Source: Nonomuraea africana
Lineage (GTDB): Bacteria > Actinomycetota > Actinomycetes > Streptosporangiales > Streptosporangiaceae
Direction of reading: 5' to 3'
NCBI RefSeq assembly: GCF_014873535.1
Contig: NZ_JADBEF010000001.1
Location: 4,464,001-4,528,000 of the forward strand
Length of the DNA stretch: 64,000 nucleotides
Under the pieces are notes generated by a model. The model saw nothing but the letters and a program-made list of their open reading frames with translations. It was not told the DNA's origin and made no database searches. How positions within the stretch are numbered: position 1 is the first letter of the stretch; each line of letters begins with the position of its first letter. The translations under genes were made by a program, and so were the position numbers. Shown one piece after another: positions 9,205 to 16,418 of the stretch.

Positions 9205-10209
9205 ATGGGCTTCAACCTTCGCAACAGGAGCTTCCTGAAAGAGCTCGACTTCACGCCCGCGGAGTTCGCCTTCCTGCTCAAGCTCTCCGCCGACCTCAAG
9301 CAGGCCAAGTACGCCGGAGTCGAGCGGCGGCGGCTCAGGGGCAAGAACATCGCGCTCATCTTCGAGAAGACCTCCACGCGCACCCGCTGCGCCTTCGAGG
9401 TCGCCGCGCACGACCAGGGCGCGCACGTCACCTACCTCGATCCGACCGGCTCCCAGATGGGCCACAAGGAGTCGGTCAAGGACACCGCGCGCGTGCTGGG
9501 CAGGATGTTCGACGGCATCGAGTACCGCGGCTCCAGTCAGGAGCACGTCGAGGAGCTGGCCGCCTACTCGGGCGTACCGGTCTGGAACGGGCTGACCGAC
9601 GAGTGGCACCCGACCCAGATGCTCGCCGACATGCTCACCATGCAGGAGCACAGCGACAAGCCGCTGCACGAGATCTCCTTCGCCTACCTGGGCGACGCCC
9701 GCAACAACATGGGCAACTCGCTGCTGGTCACGGGGGCGATGTTCGGCATGGACGTACGCCTCGTGGCGCCGAAGTCGCTGCAGCCCGATCCCAAGATGGT
9801 CGTCAAGCCCGCCAAGGACCTGGCTAAGCAGACCGGCGCGACGCTGACGATCACCGACGACGTGGGCAAGGGCGTCAAGGGGGTCGACTACCTCTACACC
9901 GACGTGTGGGTGTCGATGGGCGAGCCGAAGGAGGTCTGGGACCAGCGGATCAAGCTGCTGAAGCCGTACCAGATCAACGACAAGGTCGTGAAGGCGACGG
10001 GGAACGACAAGGTCAAGGTGATGCACTGCCTGCCCGCCTTCCACAACAGGGAGACGAAGGTCGGCGAGGACCTCTACGAGAAGACCGGCCTCGACGCGCT
10101 GGAGATCACCGAGAGCGTCTTCGAGTCGCCACGCTCCATCGTCTTCGACGAGGCCGAGAACCGGCTGCACACGATCAAGGCCATCATGGTCGCGACCCTG
10201 GGAGATTGA
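9205..10209 (+). CDS. arcB: ornithine carbamoyltransferase (catabolic)
   Basis: Converts citrulline and phosphate to ornithine and carbamoyl phosphate in the arginine deiminase direction. 334 aa. FEKTSTRTR (about 53-61) binds carbamoyl phosphate; HPTQMLAD and MHCLPAFH complete the active site. The start follows arcA by 2 nt. Its 3' end, encoding HTIKAIMVATLGD and the stop, is echoed in each unit of the 73-bp array immediately downstream. The anabolic argF is expected elsewhere. Confidence 0.95.
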   Translation: MGFNLRNRSFLKELDFTPAEFAFLLKLSADLKQAKYAGVERRRLRGKNIALIFEKTSTRTRCAFEVAAHDQGAHVTYLDPTGSQMGHKESVKDTARVLGRMFDGIEYRGSSQEHVEELAAYSGVPVWNGLTDEWHPTQMLADMLTMQEHSDKPLHEISFAYLGDARNNMGNSLLVTGAMFGMDVRLVAPKSLQPDPKMVVKPAKDLAKQTGATLTITDDVGKGVKGVDYLYTDVWVSMGEPKEVWDQRIKLLKPYQINDKVVKATGNDKVKVMHCLPAFHNRETKVGEDLYEKTGLDALEITESVFESPRSIVFDEAENRLHTIKAIMVATLGD

Positions 10210-10210
10210 C

Positions 10211-10282
10211 GTGCGCTCAATCCACGCCCTGCGGGCGAACACGATCAAGGCACCTGCATACTTCGCGACCCCGGGAGATTGA
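10211..10282 (+). CDS. mini-ORF 1 of the arcB-arcC array (23 aa)
   Basis: GTG start one base after the arcB stop, with GGGAG 6 nt upstream. The product begins MRSIHALRAN and ends FATPGD. The head resembles the ArcC N-terminus (MRVLVALGGN) and the tail the ArcB C-terminus, so it looks like an arcC-head/arcB-tail fusion relic. Its stop lies one base before the GTG of mini-ORF 2. Translation is predicted from the RBS and coupling geometry only. Confidence 0.45.
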   Translation: MRSIHALRANTIKAPAYFATPGD

Positions 10283-10283
10283 C

Positions 10284-10355
10284 GTGCGCTCAATCCACGC
10301 CCTGCGGGCGAACACGATCAAGGCACCTGCATACTTCGCGACCCTGGGAGATTGA
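10284..10355 (+). CDS. mini-ORF 2 of the arcB-arcC array (23 aa)
   Basis: Near-identical copy of mini-ORF 1, shifted by 73 bp and therefore in the next reading frame; ends FATLGD, exactly like ArcB. The same GGGAG ribosome-binding site is supplied by the end of the preceding unit. Its stop is one base before the GTG of mini-ORF 3. Confidence 0.45.
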   Translation: MRSIHALRANTIKAPAYFATLGD

Positions 10356-10356
10356 C

Positions 10357-10410
10357 GTGCGCTCAATCCACGCCCTGCGGCCCACTTCGCGCCTCTGGGA
10401 GACTGACTGA
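10357..10410 (+). CDS. mini-ORF 3 of the arcB-arcC array (17 aa), overlaps arcC start
   Basis: Starts like the other units (MRSIHALR) but a 22-bp deletion makes it end RLWETD. Its TGA overlaps the arcC ATG as TGATG, so ribosomes finishing this ORF can restart on arcC. GGGAG within it serves as the arcC ribosome-binding site. Confidence 0.45.
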   Translation: MRSIHALRPTSRLWETD

Positions 10411-11345
10411 TGCGGGTTCTGGTCGCCCTTGGGGGGAACGCGCTCATGAAGCGCGGGGAGAAACCGGACGCCCACACGCAGCAGGCGAACGTGGCCGTCG
10501 CGGTCAAGACGCTGGCCAAGGTGGCCGAGCGGCACGAGCTGATCATCACCCACGGGAACGGCCCGCAGGTGGGGGTGCTGGCGATGGAGAGCGCGTCCGA
10601 CCCCAACCTGTCCAAGCCCTACCCGTTCGACACCCTGGGCGCGCAGACCCAGGGCATGATCGGCTACTGGATGCTGCAGGCCCTGCAGAACGGCCTGCCG
10701 GGCCGCCAGGTGATCTCGATCGTCACCCAGACCCTGGTGTCGGCGGTCGACCCCGCCTTCGAGAACCCGGCCAAGTTCGTCGGGCAGATCTACGACAGGG
10801 CCGAGGCGGAGAAGCTGGCCGAGGAGAACGGCTGGACGGTCAAGCCCGACGGCCAGTACTGGCGCCGCGTCGTGCCCTCCCCCAAGCCGCAGCGCGTGGT
10901 GGAGACCAGGCTGATCCGCAAGCTGGTCCGCGACGGCGTCACGGTGGTGTGCGCGGGAGGCGGCGGCATCCCCGTCATCCGCGACCAGAACGGCCGGCTG
11001 TCGGGCGTGGAGGCCGTCATCGACAAGGACCTGACCGGGTCGCTGCTGGCCGAGTCGCTGGAGTGCGACGCGTTCCTGATCCTGACCGACGTCCCGCGCG
11101 TCATGCGCGACTTCGGCACGCCCCGGCAGAGCGAGATCACCCACACCACGCCGCACGAGCTGCGCGCCATCGACTTCCCCGCGGGCTCCATGGGACCGAA
11201 GGTGGAGGCGGTCTGCAGGTTCGTCGAGACGACCGGTGACATGGCCGCGATCGGCAAGCTCGACCAGGCCATGGCGATCCTGGAGGGCACGGCGGGGACG
11301 ATCATCACGCCGAACGCCACCTGGCCGCTGTCCAGCACCCTGTAA
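10410..11345 (+). CDS. arcC: carbamate kinase
   Basis: Transfers phosphate from carbamoyl phosphate to ADP, giving ATP, CO2 and ammonia: the energy-yielding step of the arginine deiminase pathway. 311 aa. The N-terminal VALGGNAL, THGNGPQVG, CAGGGGIPVI and DKDLTGSLLA motifs are typical of amino acid kinase-fold carbamate kinases. The ATG overlaps the stop of the last mini-ORF of the repeat array rather than following arcB directly, so its translation may depend on the array. Ends 10 nt before the next permease. Confidence 0.95.
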   Translation: MRVLVALGGNALMKRGEKPDAHTQQANVAVAVKTLAKVAERHELIITHGNGPQVGVLAMESASDPNLSKPYPFDTLGAQTQGMIGYWMLQALQNGLPGRQVISIVTQTLVSAVDPAFENPAKFVGQIYDRAEAEKLAEENGWTVKPDGQYWRRVVPSPKPQRVVETRLIRKLVRDGVTVVCAGGGGIPVIRDQNGRLSGVEAVIDKDLTGSLLAESLECDAFLILTDVPRVMRDFGTPRQSEITHTTPHELRAIDFPAGSMGPKVEAVCRFVETTGDMAAIGKLDQAMAILEGTAGTIITPNATWPLSSTL

Positions 11346-11355
11346 GGAGGCTCGC

Positions 11356-12780
11356 GTGGCGCTCGTCGAGCGGTTGTTCCGCACCAAGCCCACCGACCAG
11401 ATCGTGGCCGAGGGCGGGCACGGAGAGGGCGGCGAACTGCGCCGCACCATGTCCCTGTGGCAGCTGACGCTGTTCAGCGTCGGCGCCACGCTGGGCACGG
11501 GGATCTTCGTCATCCTCGGCCAGGCCGTGCCGAAGGCTGGGCCCGCGGTGGTGCTGGCCTTCGTCCTGGCCGCCATCACCGCGTTGTTCTCCGCGCTGTC
11601 CTACGCCGAGCTGGCGGGGACCATCCCGGTGTCCGGCTCGTCCTACTCCTACGCCTACGCGACGCTCGGCGAGATCGTGGCGTGGGTGTGCGGGTGGTGC
11701 CTCATGCTGGAGTACGCGGTCTCGGTGGCGGCCGTCGCCGTGGGCTGGGGCGAGTACCTCAACACGTTCCTGCTGGGCGCCTTCGGCTGGACGCTGCCGG
11801 CGTCGATCACCCACTCGCCCGGCGACCAGGGCGGCGTGGTCAACGTCACCGCCATCCTGATCGTGGTGCTCGCCACCTGGCTGCTGCTGCGCGGCGCCTC
11901 CGAGTCGGCAAAGGCCAACTCGATCTTCGTGCTGATCAAGGTCGCGGTGCTCGCCTTCTTCTGCGTGGTGGCTTTCACCGCCTTCCAGTCGGGCAACTTC
12001 GCCACCTTCGCGCCCATGGGCGCCGCGGGGATCACCGCCGCCGCGGCCCAGGTCTTCTTCTCCTACATCGGCTTCGACGCCGCGTCCACGGCGGGCGAGG
12101 AGGCGAAGAACCCCAGGCGAGACCTGCCGCTGGCGATCATCTTCTCGCTCCTCATCGTCACGGTGATCTACGTCCTGGTCGCGCTGACGGCCATCGGCGC
12201 CATGCCGTGGACCGACTTCGACCCCGACTCCACCGAGGCCAGCCTGGCGCTCATCGTCGACCTGGCCACCGGCGCCACCTGGCCGGGGCTCATCGTCTCC
12301 TTCGGCGCGGTCATCGCGATCGCCAGCGTGGTCATCACCGTCCTGTACGGCCAGACCCGCATCCTGTTCGCGATGTCGCGCGACGGGCTGATCCCCAAGG
12401 TCTTCCAGCGGGTCAGCCCGCGCCGCCAGGTGCCGGTCGCCAACACGCTCATCGTGTGCGTGTTCGTCGCCGTGCTGGCCGGGCTCGTGCGGCTCGGCCA
12501 GCTCGCCGAGGCCACCAGCATCGGCACACTGTTCGCCTTCACCATCGTCAACATCGGGGTGCTCGTGCTCCGCCGTACCAGGCCCGACCTGCCGCGCACC
12601 TTCCGCACGCCGCTCTTCCCCGTCACGCCGGTCCTCGGCGTGATCTTCTGCCTGCTCCTCATGTACGAGCTGGCCTGGGCCACCTGGGTGGCCTTCCTGC
12701 TGTGGACCGCCGCCGGCCTGGTGGCCTACTTCCTGTACGGCTACGGCCACTCACGCCTCAACGAAGGGATCGTCCGGTGA
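11356..12780 (+). CDS. cationic amino acid transporter-like APC permease
   Basis: About 474 aa and 12 or more membrane helices. GATLGTGIFVILGQA in helix 1 and FFSYIGFDAASTAGEEAKNPRRDLP in helix 6 identify the CAT/YfnA branch of APC permeases. Starts with GTG after a strong AAGGAGG. It is the second amino acid transporter in the same operon, so it may import arginine with or without exchange, or take up ornithine or lysine. Its stop overlaps the next start (GTGA). Confidence 0.8.
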   Translation: MALVERLFRTKPTDQIVAEGGHGEGGELRRTMSLWQLTLFSVGATLGTGIFVILGQAVPKAGPAVVLAFVLAAITALFSALSYAELAGTIPVSGSSYSYAYATLGEIVAWVCGWCLMLEYAVSVAAVAVGWGEYLNTFLLGAFGWTLPASITHSPGDQGGVVNVTAILIVVLATWLLLRGASESAKANSIFVLIKVAVLAFFCVVAFTAFQSGNFATFAPMGAAGITAAAAQVFFSYIGFDAASTAGEEAKNPRRDLPLAIIFSLLIVTVIYVLVALTAIGAMPWTDFDPDSTEASLALIVDLATGATWPGLIVSFGAVIAIASVVITVLYGQTRILFAMSRDGLIPKVFQRVSPRRQVPVANTLIVCVFVAVLAGLVRLGQLAEATSIGTLFAFTIVNIGVLVLRRTRPDLPRTFRTPLFPVTPVLGVIFCLLLMYELAWATWVAFLLWTAAGLVAYFLYGYGHSRLNEGIVR

Positions 12781-13661
12781 AGATCGAGCATGTCCTCGCC
12801 GGTTTCCTGCCGGACTCCCGTGGCCACGACGGGCTGGCCCTGGCCGTCCTGCTGGCGGGACAGACGGGGGCGCGGATGACCGTGGCGACCGTCCAGCCGC
12901 CGCCGTGGCCCTCGCCCGGCCCTGGCAGGGCCGACGAGAGCGCCTGGCGGGCCTATCTCAAGGAGCAGGCGACGACGGGGTTCGACCAGGCCCGCCAGGT
13001 GGCGGGCGAGGACGCGGACTACATCACCCGCTTCAACAGGGGCAGCGGACGCGGCCTCGTGGAGCTGGCTCGCACCTCCGACGTCGACGTCGTGGTGATC
13101 GGCTCGGGCCCGCGCGGGTCGAAGGGACACATCTCGTTGGGCAGCACGGCCGACCAGCTGCTGCACGCCTCACCCGCGCCGGTGCTGCTGGCGCCCAAGG
13201 GGTACGCCGAGGACCCGCCCACGGGCATCGACAGGCTGACCGTCGCCTACCGGCGAGGGCCTGGCTGCGACTCCGCGCTCAGCCTCGCGGTCGCCCTGGC
13301 CGCCACGCTGGACGTGCCGCTGCGTCTGGTCACGCTGGTGGTGGGCGCGGGACGGGCGAAGATCGAGCAGCAGATGCTCGAGGACCTGCGCGCGCAGGCC
13401 GCCACCGACCTCGAACGGGCCGCCGAGGGCCAACGGCGCGAGGTCGAGGTGGAGACGCTCGAGGGCGGCAACGTCACGACCGCGATGGGAGGGACCGAAT
13501 GGCGGCAGGGCGAGCTGATCATCCTGGCCTCCAGCGAGTCGGGACCGCTGCGGAGGGTCTTCCTGGGGGACACATCGGTCAAGATCATACGGGCGGCGCC
13601 GCGTCCGGTGCTCGTGCTCACCCGTCAGCCTTTCGGCTCTCGGCAAACACTGACGAAGTAG
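12777..13661 (+). CDS. tandem universal stress protein (two UspA domains)
   Basis: 294 aa with two consecutive UspA-like domains. The first (about 1-140) has VVVIGSGPRGSKGHISLGSTADQLLHASPAPVLLAPKG, the ATP-binding G-x2-G-x9-G(S/T) type motif. The second (about 148-290) ends LRRVFLGDTSVKIIRAAPRPVLVL and is more degenerate. Starts at GTG overlapping the permease stop (GTGA). Usp genes often accompany anaerobic or starvation metabolism; here it closes the arginine deiminase operon and may sense ATP. Confidence 0.85.
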   Translation: MKIEHVLAGFLPDSRGHDGLALAVLLAGQTGARMTVATVQPPPWPSPGPGRADESAWRAYLKEQATTGFDQARQVAGEDADYITRFNRGSGRGLVELARTSDVDVVVIGSGPRGSKGHISLGSTADQLLHASPAPVLLAPKGYAEDPPTGIDRLTVAYRRGPGCDSALSLAVALAATLDVPLRLVTLVVGAGRAKIEQQMLEDLRAQAATDLERAAEGQRREVEVETLEGGNVTTAMGGTEWRQGELIILASSESGPLRRVFLGDTSVKIIRAAPRPVLVLTRQPFGSRQTLTK

Positions 13662-13736
13662 TGTTATCCAGGGGACAACAGTGACGTTTGAGGCGCACCC
13701 TCCCGGACCGGATTCGGCATCTTTTTTCCAATCAGC

Positions 13737-13777
13737 TTGACCTTCGGCCCCCACCGCTTTACCGTCACTGTCCGTAA
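13737..13777 (+). promoter_or_regulatory. bldD promoter with possible BldD autoregulatory box
   Basis: TTGACC (13737-13742), 17-bp spacer, TACCGT (13760-13765) make a plausible sigma-70-type promoter about 150 bp before bldD. TCACTGTCCGTAA (13765-13777) has the outer TNAC-N5-GTNA bases of the BldD operator pseudopalindrome but not its full centre, and would overlap the start site. BldD is known to repress its own gene in Streptomyces; autoregulation here is inference. Confidence 0.4.
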
Positions 13778-13925
13778 CCACACCTCGCGGCGTTCTGGGG
13801 TAAAACCCCAGTGCCATGGCTACCGAAGGTGCCCGCATGGGCGTCCACCCCCCGGTGGTTCAGGCAATAGCCGCAAGGGAGCACAATCTACTGAGAGCTG
13901 TACATACGAGCCGGGGGGCCACACG

Positions 13926-14420
13926 ATGCCGTCTGAGTACGCCAAGTCGCTGGGTGCACGACTCCGCGCCATCCGCACCCAGCAGGGCCTGTCCCTGCAC
14001 GGAGTCGAAGAGAAGTCGCGGGGACGCTGGAAGGCCGTCGTCGTGGGTTCCTACGAGCGCGGCGACCGTGCGGTCACGGTGCAGAAGCTTGCCGAGCTTG
14101 CCGACTTCTACGGTGTGCCGGTCTCCGAGCTGCTGCCCGGCGGCGCGGCGCCCAGCCCGCTCGGGCCGACGCCGAAGCTTGTGATCGACCTGGAGCGCCT
14201 GGCGACGCTGCCCAAGGAGAAGGCGGGCGCGCTGGCGCGTTACGCGGCCACCATCCAGAGCCAGCGTGGCGACTACAACGGCAAGGTGCTGTCCATCCGC
14301 CAGGAGGACCTGCGCTCGCTTGCCGTCATTTATGACAAGTCGCCCAGTGAACTGACGGAGGAGCTGATCAGCTGGGGCGTACTCGACGCGGAGGCCCGCC
14401 GCGCCGTCGAGTCTTTCTAA
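13926..14420 (+). CDS. bldD: BldD, c-di-GMP-responsive developmental master regulator
   Basis: 164-aa DNA-binding protein that in Streptomyces represses sporulation genes when bound to tetrameric c-di-GMP. The N-terminal Xre-type HTH (about 5-70) contains the nearly invariant GLSLHGVEEKSRGRWKAV stretch. The C-terminal domain carries the RxD-X8-RxxD c-di-GMP signature, Arg114-Gly-Asp116 and Arg125-Gln-Glu-Asp128. Start by homology (MPSEYAKSLGARL). Monocistronic, with a strong terminator after it. Its presence indicates a filamentous, sporulating actinomycete. Confidence 0.97.
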   Translation: MPSEYAKSLGARLRAIRTQQGLSLHGVEEKSRGRWKAVVVGSYERGDRAVTVQKLAELADFYGVPVSELLPGGAAPSPLGPTPKLVIDLERLATLPKEKAGALARYAATIQSQRGDYNGKVLSIRQEDLRSLAVIYDKSPSELTEELISWGVLDAEARRAVESF

Positions 14421-14437
14421 CCCCTCGCACGCTCGCA

Positions 14438-14473
14438 CGAAGGGGCGCCTCCGAACTCCGGAGCGCCCCTTCG
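14438..14473 (+). terminator. terminator hairpin after bldD
   Basis: CGAAGGGGCGC...TCCG and its complement CGGA...GCGCCCCTTCG form a long stem (about 14 bp, one bulge) with an AACT loop, starting 18 nt after the bldD stop. The T-tract is short, as is usual in actinobacteria. Confidence 0.75.
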
Positions 14474-14614
14474 CCGTTTCCACTACCGCTCCCCGGCCGC
14501 GCCGCCCCACCCTCCGCGTGCACCCCTCCCACCACGCCGCTCCCGCCGCTCCCTTCTCCCGCCGCTCCTTCCTCCGCCCTCCGATCTCCGGCTCTCCCTT
14601 CGCTCAGGTCTCGG

Positions 14615-15430
14615 TCAGGCCTGGGGCTGGTAGCGGGCGAACTCCCATGGGTCGTGGGCGGAGAAGACGCTCACCTCGGCCCCGTGCTCACGTGCCAGCT
14701 CCCGCAGCCTGCCCTGGTTCTCGATCCGCAGCCTGGCGTCCACCTGCGAGTCCAGCTGCACGACGTCCAGCAGCGGGTGCGACTCGGGGCTGCCTGGCTC
14801 CAGCTCGCGGTGGTAGAAGTAGGCGTCCCCCGCGTGCAGCAACCATCCCTGCCCCTCCCGTACGGCGACCGCCGCGTGCCCGGCGGTGTGCCCGCCCAGC
14901 GGCACCAGCAGCACGTCCTCCGGCAGCCCGCGCAGCGCCTGGACTCCCGCGAAGCCGTACCACTCCTCCCCCTCGCCCGCGCCGTACGTCTCCCAGAGCG
15001 GCCCGTGCGCCCAGTGCGCGGGACGGTAGCGGCGGCTGGGCCCCTCGGCCATCGCCGCCTCGTACTCCGCCGCCATGACGTGCACCTGCGCCCGCGGGAA
15101 GTCGGGCAGCCCTCCCGCGTGGTCGACGTCGAGGTGGGTCAGCACGATGTGCCGCACATCGGCGGGGTCGTGCCCCAGCCGGGCGAGCCGGCTGAGCGCG
15201 GTCTCGGCCCTGTCGAGCCGCGGCGAGACCAGCTCCACCCACTCGGGGTCGAGGACCTCTCCAGGCCTGTCGACGGAGTCGTGGCCCAGCCCGGTCTCCA
15301 CCAGCACCAGGCCGTGCGCGTCGGTCTCGACCAGCAGCGCGTGGCAGACCGCCGCCGCGGACTCGAGACCGTCGTAGGTGGGGTCGATGGTGCGCATGGA
15401 CCCCAGGTTCAGATGGTGAACTGTCGTCAT
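14615..15430 (-). CDS. MBL-fold metallo-hydrolase (AHL lactonase-like)
   Basis: 271-aa metallo-beta-lactamase-fold hydrolase. LTHLDVDHAGG is the HxHxDH metal motif; GGHTAGHAAV and HAGDAYFY supply later metal ligands, and FSAHDPWEFARY ends the protein. The overall layout resembles the N-acyl-homoserine-lactone lactonase branch, but the substrate cannot be read from sequence. It is divergent from a MerR gene with a perfect palindromic operator between them, so it is probably induced by the MerR ligand. The ATG lies 7 nt after the predicted -10, so the mRNA may be leaderless. Confidence 0.8.
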   Translation of the reverse strand: MTTVHHLNLGSMRTIDPTYDGLESAAAVCHALLVETDAHGLVLVETGLGHDSVDRPGEVLDPEWVELVSPRLDRAETALSRLARLGHDPADVRHIVLTHLDVDHAGGLPDFPRAQVHVMAAEYEAAMAEGPSRRYRPAHWAHGPLWETYGAGEGEEWYGFAGVQALRGLPEDVLLVPLGGHTAGHAAVAVREGQGWLLHAGDAYFYHRELEPGSPESHPLLDVVQLDSQVDARLRIENQGRLRELAREHGAEVSVFSAHDPWEFARYQPQA

Positions 15431-15444
15431 GCGCCCTAGACTGC

Positions 15445-15466
15445 GACTTGAAGCGCGGTTCAAGTC
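15445..15466. promoter_or_regulatory. MerR-type palindromic operator in the MBL promoter
   Basis: Arms GACTTGAA (15445-15452) and TTCAAGTC (15459-15466) around a 6-bp spacer form a perfect palindrome. On the minus strand it lies inside TTGACT-N19-CAGTCT, the long-spacer promoter shape activated by MerR proteins, with CAGTCT 7 nt before the MBL ATG. It is 15 bp from the merR start. Confidence 0.7.
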
Positions 15467-15480
15467 AAGGGAGCTCGTGA

Positions 15481-15888
15481 ATGCTGCTCGACATCGGTGA
15501 GGTGGCCCAGCGGTCGGGGCTCGCCGCCTCCGCACTGCGCTTCTACGAACGCAAGGGGCTGATCAGCGCCGTCGGGCGCAACGGTCTCAGGCGGGCCTAC
15601 GAGCCCGAGACGCTCAGCCGGTTGGCGTTGATCGCGTGCGCGCGCAGCGCCGGGTTCACCCTGACCGAGATCGCCGCCCTGCTGCACGCCAAGCCGTCCG
15701 ACGAGACGCTGCGCGAGCGCGTCGCGCAGAAGGCCGACGAGCTCGACGGGCGCATCGCCCAGCTCACCCGCATGCGCGACAGCCTGCGCCATGCGGCATC
15801 GTGCGCCCACGACCCACTCGTCGACTGCCCCGCCTTCCGAGACCTGGTGCGCGGCGACCCGGCGAGCACCACCCCGCCCACGACCTGA
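15481..15888 (+). CDS. MerR-family transcriptional regulator
   Basis: 135 aa. The N-terminal winged HTH MLLDIGEVAQRSGLAASALRFYERKGLI is the MerR signature, followed by a dimerisation coiled coil (about 80-105). The C-terminus has two cysteines, Cys-X7-Cys within SCAHDPLVDCPAF, which could bind metal or sense redox; it does not match the SoxR cluster motif. GGGAG RBS. Divergent from the MBL hydrolase, which is its likely target. Confidence 0.85.
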   Translation: MLLDIGEVAQRSGLAASALRFYERKGLISAVGRNGLRRAYEPETLSRLALIACARSAGFTLTEIAALLHAKPSDETLRERVAQKADELDGRIAQLTRMRDSLRHAASCAHDPLVDCPAFRDLVRGDPASTTPPTT

Positions 15889-15943
15889 GACGCGCGCCGG
15901 CGGGTGTCGACGGGGGTGTTGACGCCCGGGCGTTGGGCGGACC

Positions 15944-15968
15944 GTGAGCCGCGACGGGGGCGGCTCAC
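15944..15968. terminator. bidirectional terminator between merR and the HEPN gene
   Basis: GTGAGCCGC and GCGGCTCAC form a perfect 9-bp stem with a 7-nt loop in the 83-bp gap between two convergent genes. Confidence 0.65.
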
Positions 15969-15971
15969 AGG

Positions 15972-16418
15972 TCAGCCGGCGAGGGGGACGTCGACGGGGA
16001 GGACGGGCTGGCCGGGGACGCCGAGGATCTCCTCGACCGTGGAGACGAACGTCTCGGCCTCCGCCAGCAGCTCGTCGGCGTCGGCGAGGGTCACGCCGCG
16101 CACCATGCCGGCCTCCGCGGCGGCACGCTTGGCGGCGCTGATCGAGAAGTAACCCGCCCAGTCGGCGAGCCTCGGCTCCGCCTCGGGCAGCAGCTCCCAC
16201 GCGCTGCGCAGGCGACGCCTGCGGCCCTCCATCGGGCGGGGACGGGCGGCCAGGATCGCCGCCGCCGCGCGCAGTGCCGCGAGATGGGCGGCCACGTATC
16301 GGGACGCAGGAGTGCGGGCCGTCGCGGCCTCGGCCAGGCAGCTGCGTGAATCGGTGAGGTGTGCCCTGACCGCGGGCGACAGTCGGGGCCCGTGCGTGTC
16401 GCTGAGCCGTGTCGTCAT
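15972..16418 (-). CDS. SAV_6107-family HEPN domain protein
   Basis: 148-aa all-helical protein of the actinobacterial SAV_6107 HEPN family. The pattern SRYVAAHLAALRAAAAILAARPRP, SAWELLPEAEPRLADWAGYF and the C-terminal DADELLAEAETFV helix is characteristic. Function is not established; other HEPN proteins are nucleases or nucleotide-binding partners. Start ATG with an excellent AAGGAGG. About 250 bp upstream lies a TTGACA-N17-TATGTT promoter covered by two LexA-like boxes, pointing to a DNA-damage role (inference). Confidence 0.8.
   Translation of the reverse strand: MTTRLSDTHGPRLSPAVRAHLTDSRSCLAEAATARTPASRYVAAHLAALRAAAAILAARPRPMEGRRRRLRSAWELLPEAEPRLADWAGYFSISAAKRAAAEAGMVRGVTLADADELLAEAETFVSTVEEILGVPGQPVLPVDVPLAG

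Larger units (their letters stand above)
10195..10410 (+). repeat. 73-bp tandem repeat array between arcB and arcC
   Basis: Units repeat with exact 73-bp period (GGGAGATTGAC at 10200, 10273 and 10346), the two full spacer copies being almost identical, followed by a shortened fourth junction with GGGAGACTGAC (51-bp step). Each unit contains a stop codon, one C, then a GTG start preceded by GGGAG. The part before each stop resembles the arcB 3' end (NTIKA...FATLGD). The array carries three chained mini-ORFs listed separately. Confidence 0.95.

Noticed and set aside
10195..10410. 73-bp repeats as a CRISPR array
   Set aside because: Units are contiguous and near identical with no variable spacers, and no cas genes are present.
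13662..13925. Small RNA gene in the gap before bldD
   Set aside because: Only a promoter and weak stem sequences are visible; nothing supports a separate RNA gene.
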